A stretch of DNA of 64,000 nucleotides from Streptosporangiaceae bacterium NEAU-GS5 (GCA_017592665.1 JAGFNW010000020.1:1-64000), one strand, 5' to 3'; counted from the stretch's first letter, positions 39,672 through 51,158 are shown. Program-made: numbers and translations. The notes: generated by a model from the letters alone, not told the origin.

Positions 39672-40637
39672 CTAGTCGACCAGCGTCCGGCCGGTCAGAT
39701 GCAGGAACACGTCCTCCAGAGTGGAGCGGCGCACAAGCACACTGCTCGGCGAAAGACCACGCCGATGGACCTCCGACACCGCGCCGTCGCCGTCGTCGGC
39801 GTACAGCAGCAGCCGGTCGGGCAGCGGATCGAGCCGCCCGATGCCCTCCAGCTTGGCCGAATAGTCGACCTCGTCGGCGAAGCGCAGCTCCACCACCTCG
39901 GCCGTCGCGTATTGCCCGATCAGCGATCGCGGCGAGCCCTCCGCCACGATCCGCCCGCCGTCCATCACCACGAGCCGGTCGCACAGCTGCTCGGCCTCGT
40001 CCATGTAGTGCGTGGTCAGCACCAATGTGGCGCCCCGCTGCTTGAGCTGGTAGAGCCGCTCCCACACCAGATGCCTGGCCTGCGGGTCGAGGCCGGTGGT
40101 CGGCTCGTCGAGCAGCACCAGATCGGGCTCGTTGACCAGCGCCCGCGCGATGGTCAGGCGGCGCTTCATGCCGCCCGACAGCGGGTCGACCTTCCCCTCG
40201 GCCCGGTCGGCCAGCTGCACGAACTCCAGCAACTCGGCCGCACGCCGCCGCCCCACCTCCCGCGACAGCCCGAAATACCGCGCGTACGTCGTGAGATTCT
40301 CCCGGACCGTCAGATCGGGATCCAGATTGTCCAGCTGAGGGCACACGCCGAGCCGGCTGCGGATCCGCGCCCCGTCACGGATCGGATCCATGCCGAGGAT
40401 CCGCAGCTCACCCTCGGTGGGCCGCGACACGCACCCGATCATGCGCATCGTCGACGACTTGCCCGCCCCGTTGGGCCCGAGAAACCCGAACGCCTCACCG
40501 GCGGCCACGTCCAGATCGATGCCGTCGACCGCGGTGAACGGCTCCGCGCCCTTGCGCGAAAATCGTTTCACCAGGCCACGCGCGTAAATCAAAGGTTCGT
40601 CAGCCACGCGGCCGACCTTAGCCAACGGGGCCGACAA
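39672..40637 (-). CDS. ABC transporter ATP-binding protein (DrrA/NodI type)
   Basis: The 321-aa product has Walker A LGPNGAGKSSTMRM, Q-loop CPQLDNLDPDLTV, signature DPLSGGMKRRLTIARAL, Walker B LVLLDEPTTGLDPQAR and H-loop TTHYMDEAEQL, with the extra C-terminal domain typical of DrrA/NodI (TLEDVFLHLTGRTL). First gene of the exporter operon. The open frame allows a start at 40637 or a shorter one near VADEPLIYARGLVKRF. Confidence 0.95.
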   Translation of the reverse strand: MSAPLAKVGRVADEPLIYARGLVKRFSRKGAEPFTAVDGIDLDVAAGEAFGFLGPNGAGKSSTMRMIGCVSRPTEGELRILGMDPIRDGARIRSRLGVCPQLDNLDPDLTVRENLTTYARYFGLSREVGRRRAAELLEFVQLADRAEGKVDPLSGGMKRRLTIARALVNEPDLVLLDEPTTGLDPQARHLVWERLYQLKQRGATLVLTTHYMDEAEQLCDRLVVMDGGRIVAEGSPRSLIGQYATAEVVELRFADEVDYSAKLEGIGRLDPLPDRLLLYADDGDGAVSEVHRRGLSPSSVLVRRSTLEDVFLHLTGRTLVD

Positions 40638-40774
40638 TTCCGCAACTGGTTATCCGCCCAGACCCCAGGCCTCGCCCTGGCCCCGCTCCTCCCAGGCCAG
40701 ATTCCACGTACGGCTCCAGCCCCCCGGAAAGACCCGGGAGAATGCCGGGACCAGGCCCGATCTACGCTCACACC

Positions 40775-41224
40775 ATGAGCACCTTCGAGCTGGGCACCGA
40801 CGGCCCGCGCGTCATCGTGGTCGGCGTCGACGGCTCACCCACCTCCTACCACGCCGCAGCCTACGCCTACGGCCTGGCCCGCCGCCAGGGCTCCCACCTG
40901 ATCATCGTCTTCGCCGCCGATCCAGGCACGGCCGCCGCCTTCGTTCCCGGCGCCGCCGCCTCGGCGTGGGAGGCGGGGGAGCAGGCGGCCGAGGCGCTAC
41001 GCGAGGAGGTCGAGGAGGCGATCCGGCAGGCCCCGGCCCGCGTGCCGTACACCTTCCGCGCCGAGAACGGCGACGCCGCGTCCGTGCTCACGCGCGTCGC
41101 CGACGAGGTCAGGGCCGACGCGGTCGTCGTCGGCGCGTCCGCCAAGGCCGGCCACCGCCTGGTCGGCTCGGTCGCGGTCCGCCTCGTACGCGCCGGGCGC
41201 TGGCCCGTCACCGTCGTGCCATAA
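40775..41224 (+). CDS. Universal stress protein (UspA family)
   Basis: The 149-aa single Usp domain has VIVVGVDGSPTSYHAAAYA at the N-terminus and the ATP-binding G-x2-G-x9-G(S/T) type motif GASAKAGHRLVGSVAVRLVRAGRWPVTVVP at the C-terminus. ATG 40775. Monocistronic and divergent from the ABC exporter. Likely a dimeric nucleotide-binding stress protein. Confidence 0.9.
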   Translation: MSTFELGTDGPRVIVVGVDGSPTSYHAAAYAYGLARRQGSHLIIVFAADPGTAAAFVPGAAASAWEAGEQAAEALREEVEEAIRQAPARVPYTFRAENGDAASVLTRVADEVRADAVVVGASAKAGHRLVGSVAVRLVRAGRWPVTVVP

Positions 41225-41624
41225 AGCAACTCGCGCCACACACCGCCTCAAACCGCCCTCACCTTGCTGACGGCCCGTGCTGACGGACCTGTACAGCGGA
41301 CGAACGCCCGGCGCCGGTGGCGCCCGCACGCGGCCATCGGCGGCCGCGCCGTCACTAACGCCATGCACCGGGGGAGCGGCGCCACCGGCGGCCACGACCC
41401 AGCCTCCTAACCGACCAGCCACCAAGTCGGCCACGGCCACTATCGCCTCACCTGCCGCCGAACGACGCGCCCGCGCCCGTCGTCATGGTGCGGCAGACCA
41501 ACCAACCCATGGCCCCGGCTCAAACCCAGCCGCGGGAAATCGTTTGCCCGCGCCACCGGCGCATGCCTACGCTCGAACGCCGCCCATGCTCCACGAGCCC
41601 CCCGAAGCAGGGAACGACCGCGTC
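41225..41624. other. Gene-free stretch upstream of the MFS gene
   Basis: The MFS frame stays open upstream but encodes only low-complexity Ala/Pro/Thr sequence without family resemblance. I see no other gene, clear promoter or RNA here. Confidence 0.45.
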
Positions 41625-42875
41625 ATGCCCCGCTTTCCCGTCCTGGCGATCAGGGACTTCCGGCTGCTGCTCGCCGACCGGGCGATCGCACCCGGCGCGT
41701 ACGCGTTCTCCATCGTCGGTGTGTCATTCGCGGTCCTCGACCAGGGCGGATCCACCACGACCCTGTCCTACGTCCTGGCCGCCCAGATCGCACCGTCCAT
41801 CGTCTTCGCCCTGCTCGGCGGCGTGATCGCCGACCGCGTACGGCCACAGCGGGTGATCGTCGCCGCCGACCTGATGATCGCCCTGGGGGAGGGCGGCTTC
41901 GGCGCGCTCGTGCTGACCGGCCACCCCACCACCGCCCAGATGATCGGCCTGGAGGCCGTCACCGGCATGGGCGTCGCCCTGTTCTGGCCCGCCTCCCAGG
42001 CCCTGCTGCCACGCCTGGTCCCCGACCAGCACCTGCGCGAGGCCAACGCGATCAGCCGCCTGGTCATGAACCTCGCCCAGATGGGCGGCGCGGCCGTCGC
42101 GGGCGTGGTCGTGGCCGCCACCGGCCCCGGATGGGCCCTGGCGATCTGCGGCGCCGGACGCCTCCTGACGGTGCCGTTCATGCTGGCCATCCGCGTCGGC
42201 CCGCCGGTGCGCGCCGAGCGCGCCGCCTTGCTGCGCGACCTGCGCGAAGGCTGGTCGGAGTTCCGCTCGCGGACCTGGCTATGGGTGATCGTCGCCCAGT
42301 TCTGCCTCATCCTGATGGCCTGGTACGGCGCGTACCAGGTGCTCGGCCCGGTCACCGCCAAAACCCACCTCGGCGGGCCCGCCGCCTGGGGCGCCATCAC
42401 GGCGGCCGACGCCTTCGGCCTGATCGCCGGCGGCGTGCTCGCGCTGCGCTTCGCCCCGCGGCGGCCGGTCCTGTTCGTGGCCCTGGTCGCCGCGGGCATC
42501 GCGGTGGCGCCGCTGTCGCTCGCGCTGCTGTGGCCGCTGCCACTGCTGTGCGCCACCGCGTTCGCCCTCGGCGTCGGCCTGGAGATCATGACGGTCCAGT
42601 GGAACGTCATCATGGCCCGGGCCATCCCGCCGGACCGGCTGGCCCGGGTGTCCGCCTACGACGCGATGGGATCCCTGCTGACGATGCCGGTCGGCGCGCT
42701 GCTGGCCGGGCCGGTCGCGGCGGCCGCCGGTGTACGGCCCACCCAGTTCGGGGCCGCCGTCCTCATTCTCCTGGTGTCCGCACTGACCATCGCCGTCCGC
42801 GACGTACGCGCACCGGACTATCCACACCAGCGCGGCCGACCGGCATCAGCCCGGCTGACCGCTCACAACCGGTGA
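41625..42875 (+). CDS. MFS transporter (DHA3-like)
   Basis: The product of about 416 aa has 12 hydrophobic segments. MPRFPVLAIRDFRLLLADRAIAPGAYAFS opens the family. GGVIADRVRPQRVIVAADLMI is the motif-A loop after TM2, and the mid-protein GLEAVTGMGVALFWPASQALLPRLVPDQHLREANAISR matches macrolide/enterobactin-exporter-type (DHA3) transporters. ATG 41625 is preferred; ATG 41586 would add 13 residues. Substrate unknown. Not closely similar to the MFS frame at 17-18 kb in its loops. Confidence 0.9.
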   Translation: MPRFPVLAIRDFRLLLADRAIAPGAYAFSIVGVSFAVLDQGGSTTTLSYVLAAQIAPSIVFALLGGVIADRVRPQRVIVAADLMIALGEGGFGALVLTGHPTTAQMIGLEAVTGMGVALFWPASQALLPRLVPDQHLREANAISRLVMNLAQMGGAAVAGVVVAATGPGWALAICGAGRLLTVPFMLAIRVGPPVRAERAALLRDLREGWSEFRSRTWLWVIVAQFCLILMAWYGAYQVLGPVTAKTHLGGPAAWGAITAADAFGLIAGGVLALRFAPRRPVLFVALVAAGIAVAPLSLALLWPLPLLCATAFALGVGLEIMTVQWNVIMARAIPPDRLARVSAYDAMGSLLTMPVGALLAGPVAAAAGVRPTQFGAAVLILLVSALTIAVRDVRAPDYPHQRGRPASARLTAHNR

Positions 42876-42900
42876 CGCCGGCGCAGAGGCCTGAGGGGGA

Positions 42901-43368
42901 TCAGCCGCGGCGGCGGCGACCCCGCTGATGGGCCCGGGCGGTCGCGGTGTAGGCGAATGCGGCGCTCACCGGACGGCGCAGCCGAATGTCGCATGTCATT
43001 CGGCGCCACACCCTGTTTCCGTTGAGGCCGGGCCCCTGCGCGAGCCACTGCGTGCGTACCGGCACCAGATCGTCGAAGACGACCTCCAGGTGGACCGGCC
43101 ACGCCTGCTCGAGCCAGGCGGAGGGGGTGTTCAGCCGCCAGGCCCCTTTCCGGGTCAAGCCGACGCGGTCGAGCCGGGCGAGCAGCGGATCCAGCAGCCT
43201 GGACGCCACCGGCCCCGGATCGTTGACATCGTTGACATCGTTGACGTGGAACCGGCTCTTGCCGGTGGAGGCCGACGCCGACCGGCACTCCGCGCACCGC
43301 GACGACGGCAAAGGCGGCCTGGTCCGGCGAACGACCCAGGACGACACGATATGAGGTTGTGAAGACAT
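42901..43368 (-). CDS. Hypothetical protein
   Basis: The product of about 155 aa has AECRSASASTGKSRFHVND, a duplicated ND-V-ND-V-ND stretch from a 9-bp triplet repeat (43217-43243 region), RLLDPLLARLDRVGLTRKGAWRL and WPVHLEVVFDDLVPVRTQWL, ending in a very basic RGRRRRG tail. ATG 43368 follows AGGGA. No family recognised. The basic tail and lack of hydrophobic segments suggest a cytoplasmic, possibly nucleic-acid-binding protein. The 260 bases upstream contain no further gene. Confidence 0.5.
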   Translation of the reverse strand: MSSQPHIVSSWVVRRTRPPLPSSRCAECRSASASTGKSRFHVNDVNDVNDPGPVASRLLDPLLARLDRVGLTRKGAWRLNTPSAWLEQAWPVHLEVVFDDLVPVRTQWLAQGPGLNGNRVWRRMTCDIRLRRPVSAAFAYTATARAHQRGRRRRG

Positions 43369-43632
43369 GATTTCCCTAGACCTGACACGAGGCCGATTCC
43401 GCGCGGCCTCAAACGCTGTATGGCGGGGCGCGACAGGCGTCCCGGCAGAAACCGGCGGCAGCGCCGGCTACAGGCGAGCGGAAGAACTGTCAGGTCTAAA
43501 GAGCAGGCGGAGTCACGCGGTCTTGTCCTCTGTCCTCTGTACGACGGGCCGTACGCAACGTACCCAAATGCGAAGCAAAGCCTCAAGAGGGTTTCCACGG
43601 AGGCGCCGTGCGGACGGCGAAAGCAGCCTAAC

Positions 43633-43662
43633 TTGACATAATGTTCATTATCGAGCATTTTA
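43633..43662 (+). promoter_or_regulatory. Promoter with palindrome ATAATG-TT-CATTAT
   Basis: TTGACA (43633-43638) is followed after 18 bases by ATTTTA (43657-43662). A perfect 6+6 inverted repeat (43638-43651) starts at the -35 and fills the spacer, a classic repressor position. GGAGG and the ATG of the methyltransferase follow at once. Confidence 0.6.
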
Positions 43663-43675
43663 TGGAGGCAGCCAC

Positions 43676-44413
43676 ATGGCCAGCGCGCAGTTGTATGACA
43701 CCATCGGGGCGACCTATACGGCGACGCGGCGCACCGAGCCGCGGATCGCCGCTCAGGTCTGGGCCGCCCTCGGCGATGCGCAGACCGTGCTGAATGTCGG
43801 GGCGGGCACCGGCTCTTACGAGCCTCCCGGCCGTGACGTCACCGCGGTGGAACCGTCGGCGGTCATGCGGGCGCAGCGCCCCGCAGGCGCAGCGCCGTGC
43901 GTGGATGCCGTCGCGGAGAGCCTTCCGTTCGAGGACCAGTCCTTCGACGCCGCGATGGCCTTTGCCACCATCGAGCACTGGCGGGACCCGATCGCGGGCC
44001 TGCGCGAGATGCGACGCGTCGCCCGCCACGTGGTGGTGTTCACCTACGACGCCAGTGACCCCGATCTCTTCTGGCTGAACCGTGACCACCTGCCCGAGTT
44101 CGCCCGCCTCTGGACCGGCCGGCCTTCGCTGACCGAGCTGGCCGGCGCGATCGGGGCCCGGACCGAGCCGGTGCTCGTCCCGTGGGACTGCGCTGACGGC
44201 TTCTACCACGCCTACTGGCGTCGCCCCGAGGCATACCTGGACGAGCATGTCCGCCGCGGAATGTCGATCTGGGCAAGAGTCGGGCCTGACGCCGAGCAGC
44301 GGGCGGTGCACAGCCTCCGTGATGACCTCGCATCCGGCCGGTGGACCGAACGCAACCGCGACCTCGTTGATCTCGACGCGGCAGACCTCGGCCTGCGCCT
44401 GCTCATCGCCTGA
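43676..44413 (+). CDS. Class I SAM-dependent methyltransferase
   Basis: The 245-aa product has motif I VLNVGAGTGSYEP, then VTAVEPSAVMRAQRP (acidic residue binding the ribose), AVAESLPFEDQSFDAAMAFATIEHW (motif II/III) and the RRVARHVVVFTYD strand, the pattern of the UbiE/Methyltransf_11 group. Starts at ATG 43676 behind GGAGG and a strong, palindrome-containing promoter, so probably repressor-controlled. Substrate unknown. Confidence 0.92.
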   Translation: MASAQLYDTIGATYTATRRTEPRIAAQVWAALGDAQTVLNVGAGTGSYEPPGRDVTAVEPSAVMRAQRPAGAAPCVDAVAESLPFEDQSFDAAMAFATIEHWRDPIAGLREMRRVARHVVVFTYDASDPDLFWLNRDHLPEFARLWTGRPSLTELAGAIGARTEPVLVPWDCADGFYHAYWRRPEAYLDEHVRRGMSIWARVGPDAEQRAVHSLRDDLASGRWTERNRDLVDLDAADLGLRLLIA

Positions 44414-44430
44414 TCCATGCGGCACGGGAG

Positions 44431-46836
<2,406 letters not shown>

Positions 46837-47112
46837 CGTGTCTCCATCGTCGCCTGGCTCGATCCTGTCCTTGTCTACCTGATCGGCGCGGTCGTGCGCG
46901 CATCGGCGGGCATCGGTACGCATCGTCCGGTTCAGGCGAAGGTTCAGGCGATGGCGGCCACGCTAGCCGCACCGCGCCGCCCACCGCTTCTCGATTCCTG
47001 ACCGCTCACCGCCGGTTCACCGGCGGGTCGGCGGCGGGTCGGCGGCGGGGTCGTGGAAGGGTCGCCTTCGCGTGACGGTCCACGCGCGCCGCCCACGCCG
47101 TAAGATCCCGGC

Positions 47113-47541
47113 ATGGGCTTGGTCGAGCTGCTTGTCATCCTGGGGTTCGTCGCCCTCTTCGCGCTCATCGTCGCGATCATCTTTCTCGCCGCGCGGGCCG
47201 GCGCCACCGCCAACCGCCGTCTGGCCTGGCGCAGCGACGGCCTGCCGCCGCCCATCTCGGCCGACCTGTACGACCGGATCGCCGAGCTCATCCGGGCCGG
47301 GCGGAAGATCGAGGCCATCAGGCTGGTGCGCCAGCACACCGGGTCCGGTCTCAAAGAGGCCAAGGTGGCCGTCGACTCGATCGCCGCCGGCACCTACCTG
47401 GATCCCCCGCACGACGACCTCGCCGCCCGCGTGCGGGCGCTGAAGGCCGGCGGCCGCGCCGAGCAGGCCATCATGCTGGTGCGCGGCGAGACCGGCATGT
47501 CCGAGGCCGAGGCCGAGGCCTTCGTCGCCGCCATCAACTGA
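47113..47541 (+). CDS. Membrane protein with two L7/L12 C-terminal-like repeats
   Basis: The 142-aa product has one N-terminal TM helix (LVELLVILGFVALFALIVAIIFLAAR) and two copies of an alpha-alpha-beta unit. GRKIEAIRLVRQHTGSGLKEAKVAVDSI matches the L7/L12 C-terminal pattern (K..AIK.VR..TGLGLKEAK..V), and GRAEQAIMLVRGETGMSEAEAEAFV is a second one. It is not a ribosomal protein by context; such anchored L7/L12-like proteins are of unknown role. The stop lies in the first unit of a 15-bp tandem array. Confidence 0.8.
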   Translation: MGLVELLVILGFVALFALIVAIIFLAARAGATANRRLAWRSDGLPPPISADLYDRIAELIRAGRKIEAIRLVRQHTGSGLKEAKVAVDSIAAGTYLDPPHDDLAARVRALKAGGRAEQAIMLVRGETGMSEAEAEAFVAAIN

Positions 47542-47602
47542 GCCGCCATCAACTGAGCCGTCATCAACCGAGCCGTCATCAACCGAGCGCGCCATCGACT
47601 GA
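47527..47602. repeat. 15-bp tandem repeat, five units, over a stop codon
   Basis: GCCGCCATCAACTGA occurs at 47527-47541 (the gene's last codons and stop) and 47542-47556, then GCCGTCATCAACCGA twice and a fifth diverged unit. The array duplicates the gene's own 3' end. Confidence 0.9.
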
Positions 47603-47640
47603 CACCCCCGGGCCCGGCCCCGCGTCTGGAGCGCAGGCGG

Positions 47641-47666
47641 TTGACCCTCACGTGGCGTGATGCTCC
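47641..47666 (+). promoter_or_regulatory. MerR/TipA-type promoter-operator
   Basis: TTGACC (47641-47646) begins a sequence very like the tipA promoter, with the dyad TCACG-TGG-CGTGA (47648-47660) between -35 and -10, as expected for a MerR-family autoregulated promoter with an overlong spacer. It ends 22 bases before the ATG at 47689. Confidence 0.6.
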
Positions 47667-47688
47667 ACGCTGGGACGCGGGAGGGACC

Positions 47689-48447
47689 ATGAGCTACTCG
47701 GTCGGCCAGGTGGCCGCCTTCGCCTGCGTGACGGTGCGCACCCTGCACCACTACGACGAGATCGGGCTGCTGTCGCCCGGCGAGCGCACCGCCGCCGGAT
47801 ACCGCCGCTACACCGAGCCCGATCTCGACCGGCTGCAGCAGATCCTGTTCTACCGCGAGCTCGGCTTCTCCCTGGAGGAGGTCGCCGCCATCCTCGACGA
47901 CCCGTCGGCCGACCCGCTGACCCATCTGCGGCGTCAGCACGAGCTGCTGCGGCAGCGCATCGACCGGCTGGCCCGGATGGCGGCGGCCGTGGAACAGGCG
48001 ATGGAGGCACACGCGATGGGGATATCCCTTACTCCGGAAGAGCGGTTCGAGGTGTTCGGCGACTTCCGGCCCGAAGACCACGAGGAGGAGGTGCGGGAGC
48101 GGTGGGGTGACAGCGAGGCCTTCGAGCAGAGCCGCCGCCGTGCCGCGTCCTACACCAAGCAGGATTGGCTGAAGATCAAAGATGAGGGGGGCGAGATCCT
48201 GGCGGCGCTGGCGGACGCCTACGCGGCCGGGCAGCCTCCGTACTCGCCGCAGGCCATGGACGCGGCCGAGGCGCACCGCGCGCACATCGGCCGATGGTTC
48301 TACGACTGCTCGCCGCAGATCCACCGGGGCCTCGGCGACATGTACGTGGCCGACCCCCGCTTCGCCGCGAACTATGAGACGGTGGCAACCGGATTGGCGC
48401 AGTATGTCCGGGACGCAATTCACGCCAACGCCGATCGAATGGCATAG
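47689..48447 (+). CDS. MerR-family regulator, TipA-like
   Basis: The 252-aa product has an N-terminal MerR winged helix (YSVGQVAAFACVTVRTLHHYDEIGLLSPGERTAAGYRRYTEPDLDRLQQI), a dimerisation coiled coil and a C-terminal TipAS antibiotic-recognition domain (SLTPEERFEVFGDF; WFYDCSPQIHRGLGDMYVADPRFAANYE). TipA proteins bind thiopeptides and activate their own promoter; a matching operator lies directly upstream. Full length. Confidence 0.94.
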   Translation: MSYSVGQVAAFACVTVRTLHHYDEIGLLSPGERTAAGYRRYTEPDLDRLQQILFYRELGFSLEEVAAILDDPSADPLTHLRRQHELLRQRIDRLARMAAAVEQAMEAHAMGISLTPEERFEVFGDFRPEDHEEEVRERWGDSEAFEQSRRRAASYTKQDWLKIKDEGGEILAALADAYAAGQPPYSPQAMDAAEAHRAHIGRWFYDCSPQIHRGLGDMYVADPRFAANYETVATGLAQYVRDAIHANADRMA

Positions 48448-48496
48448 GACACGCGGCTGAAATGCCGCGGAAACACCGGCTCGCCATGATGATCGC

Positions 48497-49222
48497 GTGA
48501 TCAGGGCCATTCTGTTCGACCTCGACGAGACCCTTTTCGATCATCGGGCGGCCGTCGCCCACGCGGTCACCGCGTGGACCGAGTCGGCCTCGCCGGGTCA
48601 TCCGCTGCTGGCGGACGGCCCGGCGCTGTGGCTGGCCCTGGAGGACCGGCACGTGCCGGCCTGGCACGCCGGCCAGTGCTCGTTCGCCGAGCAGCGCCGC
48701 CGCCGGGTGCGCGAGTACTGCGACCGGCTCGCCATCGCCACGCCGTCCGATCCGGACGCCGCCTACGACGCCTTCCTGACCCTCTACGAGCAGGCCTGGA
48801 CGGCCTTCGCCGACGCCGCGCCCGCCATCGCCGCGCTCGGCGGCCGCGGGCTGACGCTCGGCGTGCTCACCAACGGCATGCTGGTGCAGCAGGAGGCCAA
48901 GCTGCGCCGGATCGGGCTGGCCGACCTGCTCGACCCGGTCCTGTCTCCGGACGCGCTGGGCGCGTTCAAACCGTCGGCCGCCTGCTACCTGGCCGCCGCG
49001 GCCAAGCTCGGGCTGCGGCCCGAACAGGTCCTGATGGTCGGCGACAACCTGCGGCTGGACGCCCTCGGCGCGCTGCGGGCCGGCATGCGCGGCGTCTGGC
49101 TCGACCGCCACGGCGACGGCACGACCGACGACGGCGCGCTTGACGGTGCGGCGGGGTCGGTGGAGCGTGTCACGAGCCTGCTGCAGCTGCTCGCCCTGCT
49201 GCGTACCCCCGCCCTGGTGTAG
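48497..49222 (+). CDS. HAD-superfamily hydrolase
   Basis: The 241-aa product has motif I ILFDLDETLFDH (nucleophile DxD), motif II LGVLTNGML, motif III Lys in LGAFKPSAACY and motif IV MVGDNLRLDALGALRAGM, with a helical C1 cap. Likely a small-molecule phosphatase or haloacid-dehalogenase-like enzyme. GTG 48497 gives the standard start MIRAILFDLDETL. Confidence 0.93.
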   Translation: MIRAILFDLDETLFDHRAAVAHAVTAWTESASPGHPLLADGPALWLALEDRHVPAWHAGQCSFAEQRRRRVREYCDRLAIATPSDPDAAYDAFLTLYEQAWTAFADAAPAIAALGGRGLTLGVLTNGMLVQQEAKLRRIGLADLLDPVLSPDALGAFKPSAACYLAAAAKLGLRPEQVLMVGDNLRLDALGALRAGMRGVWLDRHGDGTTDDGALDGAAGSVERVTSLLQLLALLRTPALV

Positions 49223-49227
49223 CCCGG

Positions 49228-50259
49228 CTAGCAGTGCACGGCGCGGGCCGCCCCGCGCGCGTGCTGCGGATGACTGAGCAGGTCGGTGCTGTCGGCGAAC
49301 TGGTCGACCGCGCCGACCGGGGTCAGCGCCCGGATCCGCGGATCGCGGACCCCGTCCATGAGCGCGGTGGCGAAGCGGCCGGCGTCCAGCACCCGGAACG
49401 GGCGGCCGTGGAAGGCCCGCACCCCCGGATCCATCGGCACGGTCAGCATCAGCCGGTTGTGCAGGGCCGCCGTCGCCTGATAGGCCCGGCACAGCTGATC
49501 CTCGCGCTGCGGCCAGGTCGGGGCGGCCAGCGCCGCCGCCAGCGTGTCCCGCAGCTCGGCCGTTCCCGACAGGCGCGCGAACGCCGACCCCAGCCACTTG
49601 CTGTACGGCGGATACCGGCGTCGCATCAGCAGTGTCAGCCGCATCAGATCGCGCACCAGCCGCGCCGTCACCAGCGCCGACCCGATGCCGTCGCCCACCT
49701 CGGCGCAGCGGCCGGGAAAGGGCTCCTCCTGGCCGATGCGCGTCCATTGGCAGGCCAGCACATAGCGCCACACGTCATCGGGATACCAGCGCAACCGGGT
49801 CCGCGCCCCGGCCAGCACGCCCAGCCCGTCATGGAAGACCGCTCCCCCCGTGAACTCGGCCAGCAACTGCGTCGGCGTGCCCAGCCAATCCAGCAACGTG
49901 ATATCGCCCAGCGGATCGAAACCCAGCCGCCCGCACGCCCACCCGGTGAACTCCTCCACCCGCACACCCGGCTGCACCGGGTTGCGGTCCGACCCGAACG
50001 AGGTCGGGAAACCGCGAAATGTGGCCGGCAGACGCGCCAGCAGCCGCTCACGCGCCTCGTCAACGGCCTCGCCGTCCACGAACACCAGGGCGCGGGGCCC
50101 CCAATCGTGGTCGGCCGAGCGTTCCGTGTCGAACGACAGCACCTCTGACCCCGGCCCGATCAACGCCGAGCTGTGCGGCACCCCTCGCAACGCGGGCGCC
50201 ATGACCTTCTCGTAGAAGGCGGCGGACAGCTGCAGACCTGGGACAAACCTCGCAGTCAT
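49228..50259 (-). CDS. DUF4037 domain protein (nucleotidyltransferase-like)
   Basis: The 343-aa product begins FVPGLQLSAAFYEKVMAPAL and contains SALIGPGSEVLSFDTERSADHDWGPR, the conserved DUF4037 block whose GxGSxxxxxDxxxDHDW resembles the active site of antibiotic nucleotidyltransferases. A helical C-terminal half follows. Complete; ATG 50259. Function unknown. Convergent with the HAD gene, 5 bases apart. Confidence 0.87.
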   Translation of the reverse strand: MTARFVPGLQLSAAFYEKVMAPALRGVPHSSALIGPGSEVLSFDTERSADHDWGPRALVFVDGEAVDEARERLLARLPATFRGFPTSFGSDRNPVQPGVRVEEFTGWACGRLGFDPLGDITLLDWLGTPTQLLAEFTGGAVFHDGLGVLAGARTRLRWYPDDVWRYVLACQWTRIGQEEPFPGRCAEVGDGIGSALVTARLVRDLMRLTLLMRRRYPPYSKWLGSAFARLSGTAELRDTLAAALAAPTWPQREDQLCRAYQATAALHNRLMLTVPMDPGVRAFHGRPFRVLDAGRFATALMDGVRDPRIRALTPVGAVDQFADSTDLLSHPQHARGAARAVHC

Positions 50260-50300
50260 GCCACCACTGTGCCGTTTTCCTGCGCAGACATCATCCCGAT

Positions 50301-51158
50301 TTATGGCCGGGCACGTATGGCCGCCGCCGCGACCGGCCGCGCCGCGAACCCCAGCCGCTCATACAGGCCGAGCGCGGCGTGGTTGTCGTCGTCGGCCATG
50401 AGCGCCACCCGCCCATGCCGGGCGGCCAGATCGGCCGCCACGAAGCGGCACAGGCGCTCGCCCAGCCCGCTCCCCCGGGCCTCGACGGCCGTCGCCACCC
50501 CGGCGATCAGGCCGATCGTCTGCGCGGACCAGGCGTCGGCGGCCACCGCCAGCAGCCGCCCGCTTTCCGGGTCGCCGATTCCCGCCCACCGCCTCACCCC
50601 GGCCATCCCCGGCATCGCGTACGAGGACGGGTGGGCCGCCCGCAGCAGCCGCGCCACCTCGCCGTACTCCGAAACCGCCAGCCAGCGGCCCTGCGACGGC
50701 CCGGCGGTGAGGCGCGACGTGCTCATCCACGTGAACCGGCCCGACAACGTCAGCCCCGGCACGACCGCACCAGCGGGATCAGCCGGATCAGCGGGATCAC
50801 CGGTGATGGCCTCGATCAGCGCCGGGTCGCCGAGCGGGCGGTAATCGGGCCCGCACTCCCGCAGGGCGAACCACGCCAGCGCCCGCACCTCCCCCCACAT
50901 CCCCGCTATCGCTGACGTGTCCGGGCAGGTCAGGGCGAGCCGGTCGCGGCGTGAGGCGGCCGGGCTGGCCACCGCCACGGCGCCGCCGAGCGCCCAGGCC
51001 CGCACTCCCGGCCCCAGCGCTCCCCCGGCGCCCTGGACGGCCCACACGGCCAGCTCGTCACCGCCCGAGGCGGCCGCCACGTCGGCGAGGTCGCGCAGCT
51101 CGCGTATCGCCGTACGGCAGGGCCTGGTCGAGCAGGGCCTGGTGGACCGGCCGCTCAC
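50301..51158 (-). CDS. GNAT-family N-acetyltransferase
   Basis: The 285-aa product has an acetyl-CoA-binding GNAT motif A (QTIGLIAGVATAVEARGSGLGERLCRFVAADLAARHGRVALMADDDNHAALGLYERLGF) at the C-terminus and an N-terminal helical half. GTG 51158 overlaps the purB stop (GTGA), so the gene is coupled to purB. A DPADPADPAG stretch comes from a short tandem repeat. The acceptor substrate is unknown. Confidence 0.85.
   Translation of the reverse strand: MSGRSTRPCSTRPCRTAIRELRDLADVAAASGGDELAVWAVQGAGGALGPGVRAWALGGAVAVASPAASRRDRLALTCPDTSAIAGMWGEVRALAWFALRECGPDYRPLGDPALIEAITGDPADPADPAGAVVPGLTLSGRFTWMSTSRLTAGPSQGRWLAVSEYGEVARLLRAAHPSSYAMPGMAGVRRWAGIGDPESGRLLAVAADAWSAQTIGLIAGVATAVEARGSGLGERLCRFVAADLAARHGRVALMADDDNHAALGLYERLGFAARPVAAAAIRARP

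Noticed and set aside
46989-47060. Intrinsic terminator from the CCGCCGG/CCGGCGG hairpin
   Set aside because: The stem is followed by G/C-rich sequence with no T run and lies upstream of, not after, the flanking genes.
47113-47541. Genuine ribosomal protein L7/L12 (rplL)
   Set aside because: It has an N-terminal TM helix, two imperfect CTD-like units and no rplJ/rpoB context.
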